Positions 1 to 6,393 of a stretch of 35,069 nt of DNA are shown piece by piece. The stretch spans positions 1-35,069 of the forward strand of contig JARGNI010000051.1 of NCBI GenBank assembly GCA_029213195.1. Direction: 5' to 3'. The translations under genes and the position numbers were made by a program. Source of the stretch: Verrucomicrobiales bacterium (GTDB lineage: Bacteria; Verrucomicrobiota; Verrucomicrobiia; Verrucomicrobiales; DEV007). Position 1 is the stretch's first letter. Each line of letters begins with the position of its first letter. Under the pieces are notes generated by a model, which worked only from the letters and a program-made list of their open reading frames with translations, did no database searches and had not been told where the DNA came from.

Positions 1-105
1 GATAACGTGGCCTCTCACGCCTTTGCCACTCAAAACCCGGTAGGACCATTTTTTTAGCTCTTTGGCTACTCGTAGATCTTCTTTGTGGATGCGGATTTCT
101 GGCAT
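1..105 (-). CDS. 5' end of an unidentified gene, cut by the window edge
   Basis: An open frame starts at an ATG at 105 on the minus strand and runs without a stop through base 1 (35 codons). The peptide begins MPEIRIHKEDLRVAKELKKW and is rich in Lys, Arg and Glu with no signal peptide, so a cytoplasmic protein is likely. A 10-bp perfect palindrome (CTAACGTTAG, 124-133) lies just upstream and an AT-rich TTAAAAT sits before the start. I do not recognise the family. The frame is too short to exclude chance; the opposite strand also has a short open frame ending near 57. Being hydrophilic and unexported, it looks unrelated to the sulfatase locus. Confidence 0.35.
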   Translation of the reverse strand, partial: MPEIRIHKEDLRVAKELKKWSYRVLSGKGVRGHVI

Positions 106-241
106 TCCGTATTTTAACTTACCCTAACGTTAGTACAAGCCATTTATTGAATTTTCGAACGCACCCTAGATCAGAAGGAGCCCCCAATAGGCCCGAATAT
201 GATCGACCCGACTTGATTCAATCGAACCGCTCGGCAGCTAC
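106..241. other. Intergenic stretch without a supported gene
   Basis: Between the partial gene on the left and the decayed tail after the ThuA gene I see no coding frame of protein-like composition. The only local structure is the perfect palindrome CTAACGTTAG at 124-133, about 19 nt upstream of the start at 105, which could be an operator or chance. Confidence 0.4.
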
Positions 242-584
242 CTAAAGCTTGATCGAGATCAGGTAGACCATCGGCACCGCCTTGCCGTCCTTGCTTGGCT
301 TCAGGTTGGCGACGACCTGGACCTTCCTGTCGAGGTAGGGAGGCACCTGCTCCGCTACATCGATCACGTAACAGGTTCGCTTCTCGCCTTCGCGGGAGAA
401 TATCAGGCTTCCGTTCTCGCTCTTTGAGAAGACACCTGAAGTCTTGAGGCGGCTTCTGCATCGTGCCGTCTTCCATTCCCTTCTTGTACGCCTGCGTGAA
501 AGAGACCCCGCTTTCGATGAGCCGCGTCAGGTTCTGCGTGACCGCGCGAGGAGAACCGCGCCCGCTTTCATCCCACCTCCGGTT
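242..584 (-). pseudogene. Decayed coding remnant continuing the ThuA reading frame after its TAG stop
   Basis: Directly after the stop of the ThuA-like gene (TAG at 585-587) the same reading frame stays open and reads as plausible protein, including the stretch TRLIESGVSFTQAYKKGMED (about 455-525). Near 430-450 the protein-like composition jumps to another frame, which continues with GVFSKSENGSLIFSREGEK and later VPPYLDRKVQVVANLKPSKD, ending at a TAG at 242-244. This is what a coding segment carrying one nonsense codon and one indel looks like. It may be a lost C-terminal domain of the ThuA protein or the end of a separate gene. I do not recognise the family. A sequencing error could explain the frameshift but would not by itself remove the TAG. 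Confidence 0.5.
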
Positions 585-1541
585 CTACTTGAAGTGCCGG
601 GCCATCTTGTAGAAGGCGGTATCGCCGTAGGAAAGGAGCTCTTCCAAGGTCGGTGTGGCGATCGCGGCCCCCTCTTCCGGAACCTCTAGGTTCAGGGTCC
701 AGAAGATACTGTTCGCGAAAGACTGGAAAAAGTGAGGATTCGCCCAGGTGTGATAGAAATGCGCCGAAGTCATCGCCACCGAGCGACCGCCATCCTTCCT
801 GTCAAATGACCAATAAACCGCCTGGTCGCGCCAGTTCTGCTGGTTGTCCATATCACTTCGATGACTCGGAGCATGAGCCGTGTGGAGAAAGGTGACCTGA
901 TCGGAACCCGGATTCCTGCCTTTCGCGTCGGTAAAGAAGTTGAAGTAGTATTCGTCCTGCAACCGAAAGGTCTCCGGGACTCCATTCGAGATCGGGTGGG
1001 TCTTGTCGACTTTCAGATCGAGCACGGGAAACTTCCAGGTCCAGGAACTCTTCGGACTCTTCGCTCGATCGACCCAATAGTAGACCGCACCAATCCAGTC
1101 CATCATCATCCCGGAGTTCTCCGCATGAAGCTGCCCCATCCCCGCGGACGGAGCATCCGTCGCCCAGTGGATGACAATGAGTCCGGTCTTGTTCTTCTTC
1201 AGAACACCATCGAGATGCTTGGTGTATTTGGTGGGATCCTGTTTGTTGGCCAGGGCATGCTTCCCGCCCCCATCGCTGGAGATGATGATGAGGTCGGCGT
1301 TCTCTACGAGCGACAAGTCTTTGGGATAATTGATAGTCGTTTCGATGTCGAACTGCTCGGCGTATTTCGACTTCTCCAGCTTGTCTTGGATGAGTTGTCC
1401 GACTTCGTTGTTGTTGTGCGAGTCTTTTCCGTGGGTCGACGCGCCTCGAATGATCAGGATTTCCTTCTTCTCCGCCCAGGCAGTGTCCATGCAGCAGCCA
1501 GCCAGTGCGAAGATCAGGGATAACCTTGTTAGGAATTTCAT
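585..1541 (-). CDS. ThuA-like domain protein, secreted
   Basis: The 318-residue product starts with a Sec signal (MKFLTRLSLIFALAGCCMDT, cleavage probably near AWA-EKK); I chose the ATG at 1541 because a start 13 codons earlier would put charged residues before the signal. The mature part has the ThuA-like (trehalose utilisation, glutamine amidotransferase-like) fold: an ILIIRG beta strand followed by STHGKDSHNNNE, a LIVIHWATD block near the middle, and a C-terminal run ending in FANSIFWTLNLEVPEEG. ThuA-like domains in PVC bacteria sit beside sulfatases and glycosidases; the reaction is unsettled, although some relatives act on oxidised sugars. It is third in a minus-strand unit behind two sulfatases (gap 116 nt). 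No Shine-Dalgarno is seen. The TAG stop may be premature, because coding-like sequence continues in frame. Confidence 0.85.
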   Translation of the reverse strand: MKFLTRLSLIFALAGCCMDTAWAEKKEILIIRGASTHGKDSHNNNEVGQLIQDKLEKSKYAEQFDIETTINYPKDLSLVENADLIIISSDGGGKHALANKQDPTKYTKHLDGVLKKNKTGLIVIHWATDAPSAGMGQLHAENSGMMMDWIGAVYYWVDRAKSPKSSWTWKFPVLDLKVDKTHPISNGVPETFRLQDEYYFNFFTDAKGRNPGSDQVTFLHTAHAPSHRSDMDNQQNWRDQAVYWSFDRKDGGRSVAMTSAHFYHTWANPHFFQSFANSIFWTLNLEVPEEGAAIATPTLEELLSYGDTAFYKMARHFK

Positions 1542-1591
1542 TTCGTAATATGGTTCAGATTTGTGCAGGCGAGCTTTCAATTCATTCGCGA

Positions 1592-1603
1592 GATTCGCGA
1601 ATC
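1592..1603. repeat. 12-bp perfect palindrome GATTCGCGAATC
   Basis: This lies in the 116-nt spacer between the sulfatase stop (1658) and the ThuA start (1541). It is made of the same ATTCGCG unit that builds the long inverted repeat at 3181-3274, so it is probably a short relic of the same intergenic repeat family rather than a protein-binding site. Confidence 0.5.
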
Positions 1604-1657
1604 TTACGAGGTTGCCATTTTCCCTTTAAGATTGCTTCGAGCCAATTCGTGATTCCT

Positions 1658-3154
1658 CTATTTCGCTGCCGCTTTCTTCTTGGGCTTCGGCTTCGGTTTG
1701 CGAACCAGGTTGGTGAAGACCGGCTTTTCCGGGCGTTCATCCATCGGGTCGAAAAAGCGCATGTTCTCGCCAACGCGATTGTAGTCGCCGATGTCGGCGC
1801 GGGCTTCTTCGGCGAGCTCCAGAAGTTGCGCGACCACTTCGGGATGTTCCGCGGCGACACTCTTGGTCTCTCCGGGATCGGCCTCAAGGTCGACCAGGAA
1901 CGGCTCTTCAAATCCGGCCCAGTCTTCTGCGGCGATGTGGGGGTTTCTGGAGAAATGCCCCAACCATGGAGGATTGGCTGGGCGAGGCAGATGCAGTTTC
2001 CACTTCCCCTGTCGAACGGCTTGCAGGGTGTTGATGAAGTAATAGCGAAAGTATCGATCTTCATCCGCCTCTTCAAAGTCGCCTTGGAAGAGATGGCGGA
2101 TATCGATTCCGTCGAGAACGCGGTCCGTGGGAGCTTCGGCTCCTGCCATCGCCGCAAAGGTCGGCAGGATGTCGATGGTCCCAGCAATCTTGTCGCAGGT
2201 CGTTCCCGCTGGCACACGATCGGGTGCCCAGAGAATCGTCGGAACTCGGACACCGCCTTCCCAGGTCGAGACCTTGCCGCTGCGCAGTGGGCCTGCCGAA
2301 CCTCCATGGTCGGCCGGACGATGACCGTCCACCTTGCCTTTGTTTTTGATCAACCAGGGACCGTTGTCACTGGTGAAAAGGAAGTAGGTGTTCTCGACAA
2401 GGTCGTGCTTTTTCAAGGCGTCGATAATGCGGCCGCAGTTGAAATCGATTTCCTCGACACAGTCCCCGTAGAGCCCACGCGGCGACTTGCCTTTGAAATC
2501 GGGTGACGCATCGAGACGGGTATGGACCATGGAGTATGGGATGTAGGCAAAGAAAGGTTGCTCGTGATGCTTCTCGATGAACTGAATGACCTCATCGGTA
2601 TGGTTCTTTGTCAGCATCGACATGTCCGCCTTTTCCTTGATCCGGGTCTCATTGCGATAGATATCGACGTAGCTGTCATTGCTCGAAGGGGTTCCGTAGA
2701 AATAGTCGAACCCCTGGTGATTCGGCATCAATTTCGGGATGAAGTTTTTCTGACTATGCCGGGCCAGGTCCCATTTACCAAAGCATCCAGTCGCATAGCC
2801 TTTTGTTTTCAAGACCTCGGCAACCGTGATTTCCTTGTCATGCAGTATCGGATGAACCTCTTTGACGTTGCCCGGCTCGGCCACTCGCAGCGGATGTGAT
2901 CCAGTCATCAAGGCCGCTCGCGAAGGACCGCAAATGTGCTGCGCGTAAAAGTGAGTGAAGCGCATCCCTTCCTTCGCGAGAGCATCCAGTCGGGGTGTTT
3001 TGATATCCGGCGAACCGAAGCAGCCGATGTCGGCGTAACCGAGATCGTCGACGAACACGACGACGAAGTTGGGTGGACGGGTTTCTTCGGTTTGACCACG
3101 AGACGGGAACAGCAAAACAGCGGCCCCCAAACAGAGTAACGGGAAGATTTTCAT
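1658..3154 (-). CDS. Secreted formylglycine-dependent sulfatase (type I, arylsulfatase family)
   Basis: A 498-residue protein with a Sec signal (MKIFPLLCLGAAVLLFPSRG). The type I sulfatase signature is C75-G-P-S-R with the following ALMTG; C75 would be matured to formylglycine by a generating enzyme that is not in this window. D36/D37 in the FVDDLG strand and the FTSDNGPW block supply calcium ligands. It should hydrolyse a sulfate ester on a sugar or aryl substrate outside the cytoplasm; the substrate cannot be read from sequence. The C terminus ends in a Lys/Pro-rich tail (KPKPKPKKKAAAK), which may bind an anionic polymer or the cell surface. It is the second gene of a unit with the sulfatase at 3289-4719; a 134-nt spacer carrying a large hairpin separates them. 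No Shine-Dalgarno is evident. Confidence 0.95.
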   Translation of the reverse strand: MKIFPLLCLGAAVLLFPSRGQTEETRPPNFVVVFVDDLGYADIGCFGSPDIKTPRLDALAKEGMRFTHFYAQHICGPSRAALMTGSHPLRVAEPGNVKEVHPILHDKEITVAEVLKTKGYATGCFGKWDLARHSQKNFIPKLMPNHQGFDYFYGTPSSNDSYVDIYRNETRIKEKADMSMLTKNHTDEVIQFIEKHHEQPFFAYIPYSMVHTRLDASPDFKGKSPRGLYGDCVEEIDFNCGRIIDALKKHDLVENTYFLFTSDNGPWLIKNKGKVDGHRPADHGGSAGPLRSGKVSTWEGGVRVPTILWAPDRVPAGTTCDKIAGTIDILPTFAAMAGAEAPTDRVLDGIDIRHLFQGDFEEADEDRYFRYYFINTLQAVRQGKWKLHLPRPANPPWLGHFSRNPHIAAEDWAGFEEPFLVDLEADPGETKSVAAEHPEVVAQLLELAEEARADIGDYNRVGENMRFFDPMDERPEKPVFTNLVRKPKPKPKKKAAAK

Positions 3155-3180
3155 GTTTTCGGATTTCTTATTGAGAAGTC

Positions 3181-3274
3181 ATTCGCGTCATTCGAGTAAA
3201 TTCTTTTCCATTCGCGTCAAAAAAAGCAGGTCATTCAACGCGAATGGTAAAGAATGGCCGCGAATGGCGCGAAT
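3181..3274. repeat. Large imperfect inverted repeat built from ATTCGCG units
   Basis: The 37-nt arms 3181-3217 and 3238-3274 are reverse complements at 31 of 37 positions and flank a 20-nt loop holding a run of seven A (seven T on the minus strand). Each arm contains ATTCGCG at both ends and CATTCG inside. In minus-strand RNA this folds into a long hairpin between the stop of the sulfatase at 3289 and the start of the next at 3154. It could attenuate or protect the transcript, or be a REP-like dispersed element. Confidence 0.8.
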
Positions 3275-3288
3275 CAAACAAAGTAGGC

Positions 3289-4719
3289 TTACTTATACCG
3301 CCGATACGGTTCCTTGCTTTTCGCCAAAGCTTCCGGGTCGTTGCGGAGAGAGGAGAAGACACCTTCAGGGTGATCGTCAGGAAGCGAGGCGAGCCACTCA
3401 TCGACCTCGGCCTTGATTTTCGCCACGACTTCGGGTTTCTCAGCCGCGAGGTCGGTCTTTTCCAGGGGATCTTCGACGAGATAATAAAGTTCCACCCGAT
3501 CCTGTTTCGGGTTTGCGAGATACTTGTAGCCCCCGGAGATGGCGGTGAGTGATGCCCAGTGTTCGCTGTTGGGAGCGCCGGCATTGTAACGGGAGAAGAA
3601 CGGTTTTTCACGGGTCGATGCCGGTTTTCCGAGAAGCACTTCCGAATAGTCGAGGCCATCGGAGACATAGCCCTCCGGCAGCTCTGCACCGGCCAGGCTG
3701 CAGAACGTGGGAAGCAAATCCACCGCGGTAATGAAGCTCTGATCGTCGACCGCACCCGCCTCGACTTTGCCGGGCCAGCGGACGAGAAACGGGACATTGA
3801 TCCCGCCTTCATGAAGCGATCCCTTGTAGCCCTTGCGGCCGCCGGTGGTTCCCTTGGCGGCTCCAATGCCGAAGCCCATCCCCGTGGCCGGATCGTAAGT
3901 CATCTTGGGAATCTCGATCTCAGTTCGACTCCGGGCCGGGCCATTGTCCGAGCTGAAGATTACGAGGGTATCTTTGGCCAGATCGTTCTCGTCAAGAAAG
4001 TCGAGCAACTGCCCTACCCGCTCATCGGCGTATGCCAACGTCGCCGCATAGATATTCTCCCCGTCGTTCGTCAGATGAGGAAACATCTGGCGATACTTGG
4101 GCAGGACGTGGAAAGGCGTGTGTGGCTCGTGCAGCCAGAGATTGATGAAGAAGGGTTTCTCCTCCTCCACCGCTTTTCTGATGAAGGCAATCGATCGAAC
4201 GACATCCTTGTCGTACGGCATCTGCTCGCCGGAGCAGTTGAAAGCGCCGTAGTCGTCGTAGCCGTATTCCATCACTGAGGGGCTGTCCGGAATCATCTCG
4301 TTGGAGAGATGCCACTTCCCGTAGTGGGCGGTCCGGTATCCGGCTCCCTGGAGAATACGAGGCAAGCTAGGTGCATTGGTGTCGAGCCAATCGGGCATGT
4401 TTCGTTTCTCATTGCTATCGGCCCAGGCAAAATGACCATCGATGAGATATCGGGAAGAAAAATGGCCGGTCATCACAGCCGTGCGGCTCGGGGAGCACAC
4501 CGGGCTGGCCACCGTGAAGCGAGTGAACTCTGCGCCTTCTTTGGCAAGGCGATCAATGTTCGGCGTTTTCACAAACGGATGATCATGGCAACTGAGATCT
4601 TCCCAACCCCAATCGTCGGCGAAGATGAAGATGATGTTCGGGCGCTCGGCTGCATTGGAAAAACTCCCGCAAAGCAGGATCAAAGCGACAAGGCAGGATT
4701 TCAGGGCGTTATAAAACAT
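3289..4719 (-). CDS. Secreted formylglycine-dependent sulfatase (type I)
   Basis: A 476-residue protein beginning with a Sec signal (MFYNALKSCLVALILLCGSF, cleavage near SNA-AERP). The active-site signature is C75-S-P-S-R followed by TAVMTG, so the nucleophile is a convertible cysteine. D35/D36 (FADDWGW) and FSSDNGPA are the metal-ligand blocks. The HEPHTPFH segment is typical of the family, which acts on sulfated sugars. It is the first gene of the minus-strand unit sulfatase-sulfatase-ThuA and lies divergent to the DUF1552 gene at 5134. The 5' leader is over 100 nt if transcription starts at the conserved element 4836-4852. Substrate unknown; identity as a sulfatase is secure. Confidence 0.95.
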   Translation of the reverse strand: MFYNALKSCLVALILLCGSFSNAAERPNIIFIFADDWGWEDLSCHDHPFVKTPNIDRLAKEGAEFTRFTVASPVCSPSRTAVMTGHFSSRYLIDGHFAWADSNEKRNMPDWLDTNAPSLPRILQGAGYRTAHYGKWHLSNEMIPDSPSVMEYGYDDYGAFNCSGEQMPYDKDVVRSIAFIRKAVEEEKPFFINLWLHEPHTPFHVLPKYRQMFPHLTNDGENIYAATLAYADERVGQLLDFLDENDLAKDTLVIFSSDNGPARSRTEIEIPKMTYDPATGMGFGIGAAKGTTGGRKGYKGSLHEGGINVPFLVRWPGKVEAGAVDDQSFITAVDLLPTFCSLAGAELPEGYVSDGLDYSEVLLGKPASTREKPFFSRYNAGAPNSEHWASLTAISGGYKYLANPKQDRVELYYLVEDPLEKTDLAAEKPEVVAKIKAEVDEWLASLPDDHPEGVFSSLRNDPEALAKSKEPYRRYK

Positions 4720-4835
4720 GGTTTGGATTGTCTCTTTTTCAGTTTGAAGCTGATCACGATCGTCTGTTTTTCTGCGGTATCAAAAAAGTTCTGCTCAACC
4801 GAGTCTTCCGAGACTCCGGTAATCAGCAGAAAAAA

Positions 4836-4852
4836 CCATATTATAAATCCAC
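4836..4852 (-). promoter_or_regulatory. Conserved upstream element, copy 1 (GTGGATTTATAATATGG)
   Basis: On the minus strand this 17-mer lies about 116 nt before the sulfatase start at 4719. It matches three other copies (12778-12794, 19195-19211, 34146-34162) to the consensus RTGGATYT-nnn-ATATKG. It contains TATAAT, so it may include a -10 box, but the copies share sequence well beyond the 17-mer. A homologous stretch reading TTTTCTG-TGATTA-CGGAGT follows in copies 1 and 2, and CACGAATCCG precedes both. Confidence 0.5.
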
Positions 4853-5083
4853 TTCGAGATTCGATTCGCTCACCGGATTCGTGGGCGAAAAACTGAGGTC
4901 TGCAATCAATCTGACGAATCAACAGGGTCTGGTCGATGATTCAACAGGGTTGCCCCCTCCTGCCCAGGGCCATGCGCGGTGACAACCGACCAGAGGGCAC
5001 CGGTGGCGAAGCCGGAGTAGAACGGAGGCAAATAGTCTGCTCCAACGGTCGCGGGACAGGAGCGAACCGTCAAAGCGCCGGGG

Positions 5084-5112
5084 TTGAAAAGGCGATTTCC
5101 TGGCCGTAACAA
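5084..5112 (+). promoter_or_regulatory. Candidate sigma-70-type promoter for the DUF1552/cytochrome pair
   Basis: TTGAAA at 5084-5089 and TAACAA at 5107-5112 are separated by 17 nt. A start about 7 nt further on would leave a leader of only about 15 nt before the ATG at 5134, in keeping with the absence of a Shine-Dalgarno sequence. Read from consensus only. Confidence 0.4.
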
Positions 5113-5133
5113 TTACTTCCCTTGATTCCCTGA

Positions 5134-6393
5134 ATGAAACGCCCCCGAACCACTGACCGTCGCCGCTTCTTGCAGGGCGCGCTTGCGTTGCCTATGCTGA
5201 CCTCGCTTTCGCATGCTGCCGAACCGAAAACGGCCCCAAAACGCCTGGTTACCGCTGGCACCCAGCTCGGTTGGTACAAACCGGACTTTTTCGCGGACAA
5301 ACCCGGTGCCCGACTCATCCAGCCCTTCGACCAGGCTGGCGTGGGTGACAAGCTCACCACGATTTCCGGTTTGGACCACAAAGGACCAACTGGCAACGGC
5401 CACGAACTGGTCTACACCCTGTTCACCGGGCAGGTTCTGAAGAGCATTTCGCTCGACCAGCTGGTGGCGCCCAAGTTGGGAGCGGACGCACGTTATGAAT
5501 CTCTCCAGCTCTGCGCTGGTGAGCAGCGTTTCAACGCACCGATGTCGCTGAACCAATATGGAATCCCCCTTCCGCCGATTTTGCGGCCCAGCGTCATGTT
5601 TGCCAAGGTCTTCGGGGGCAAGGCCACCGACATGGAACGGCAACAGTATTTGCTGGAATCCGGCCGCAGCCTTTTGGATGAGGTGACGGGTGATGCAAAG
5701 TCGCTCAGCGGTCGCGTAGGGGCAGAAGATCGCGAGAAGCTGGAGGAATATTTCAACAGCGTGCGTGACGTGGAGCAAAAACTGGCCCGCCGCCGGGATT
5801 GGCTCGACAAGCCATTTCCAGATCCCGACTCAGCGTTCTCGCTGCCGGAGGAAGAGACGATTGCGCACTCGATGATGATTCAGAACGAGGATCTGATGTG
5901 GGATTTGATGGCGCTGGCGATCAAGAATGACGCCTGCCGCGTATTTTCCCTCACCATTCCGCTCGCCGATGGAGCGTTGATGCTGGGAGACAAGCTGATG
6001 TCCGCTGGCTATCACAACTTGTCCCACCACGGGAACAAGAAACAGAAGGTCGACGACCTCGTCGCGATCGAGGCGGCGCACATGGGCGGCGCGGCAAGGT
6101 TTATGAAGGCGCTCAACGAGACCCGGGACGTGGACGGTTCGAACATGCTCGACAACACTACTTTGCTGATCGGCAGCGCGATGGCGGATGCCTCGAAACA
6201 CCGCCGGGTGGATTTTCCGCTGTTCGTGGGCGGCGGCGGATTCCGTCACCAGCGCCATCTTTCCTGCGGAGAAAAAGAGGAGCACAAAAACGAAATGGCG
6301 TGTGACCTCTATGTCACCGTTCTGCAAAGGTTAGGGTTCGAGATGGAATCCTTCGCGACGAGTCAATCGAATCTCAACGGAGCGCTGCTTTGA
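5134..6393 (+). CDS. HXXSHH-family (DUF1552) protein, Tat-exported
   Basis: A 419-residue protein with a twin-arginine signal (DRRRFLQGALALPMLTSLSH). The rest matches the DUF1552 family: the early AGTQLGW block, a SGLDHKG block and the family-defining motif H294-N-L-S-H-H299. The biochemical role is unknown; in PVC genomes the family is found paired with PSD-type cytochromes, so joint work in an envelope redox or degradation complex is likely (inference). It overlaps the next gene by 4 nt (start 6390, stop 6391-6393), implying translational coupling. Of the three DUF1552 proteins here it is the only one with the full HXXSHH; the other two read HXXSHY. It is also the most divergent in its N-terminal part. 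Confidence 0.9.
   Translation: MKRPRTTDRRRFLQGALALPMLTSLSHAAEPKTAPKRLVTAGTQLGWYKPDFFADKPGARLIQPFDQAGVGDKLTTISGLDHKGPTGNGHELVYTLFTGQVLKSISLDQLVAPKLGADARYESLQLCAGEQRFNAPMSLNQYGIPLPPILRPSVMFAKVFGGKATDMERQQYLLESGRSLLDEVTGDAKSLSGRVGAEDREKLEEYFNSVRDVEQKLARRRDWLDKPFPDPDSAFSLPEEETIAHSMMIQNEDLMWDLMALAIKNDACRVFSLTIPLADGALMLGDKLMSAGYHNLSHHGNKKQKVDDLVAIEAAHMGGAARFMKALNETRDVDGSNMLDNTTLLIGSAMADASKHRRVDFPLFVGGGGFRHQRHLSCGEKEEHKNEMACDLYVTVLQRLGFEMESFATSQSNLNGALL

Larger units (their letters stand above)
4720..5133. other. Divergent intergenic region with stem-loops and only weak small open frames
   Basis: This 414-nt gap separates a minus-strand sulfatase from a plus-strand DUF1552 gene. The half next to the sulfatase is AT-rich and carries a stem-loop (4798-4820, arms ACCGAGTCT and AGACTCCGGT with one bulged base) and the conserved element at 4836-4852. 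The other half (about 4920-5112) is GC-rich and structured: TCTGGTCG (4927-4934) pairs with CGACCAGA (4986-4993), and ACGGTCGC (5045-5052) pairs with GCGAACCGT (5062-5070) with one bulge. A 45-codon frame (4972-5109, plus) and a 68-codon frame (4906-5112, minus) both exist, but neither shows a recognisable domain or start signal. A structured RNA or a decayed element are both possible. Confidence 0.5.

Noticed and set aside
861-1523. Long plus-strand open frame antisense to the ThuA gene
   Set aside because: It is a complement shadow: no signal, no domain, and the minus strand encodes a full ThuA-like protein.
3559-4278. 239-codon plus-strand frame opposite a sulfatase
   Set aside because: The minus strand encodes an intact sulfatase with all motifs; similar antisense frames occur opposite most genes here and reflect GC-biased codon use.
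4906-5112. Small minus-strand protein of 68 codons in the divergent region
   Set aside because: No domain, no start signal, and an overlapping 45-codon plus-strand frame is equally open; kept only as a candidate structured region.
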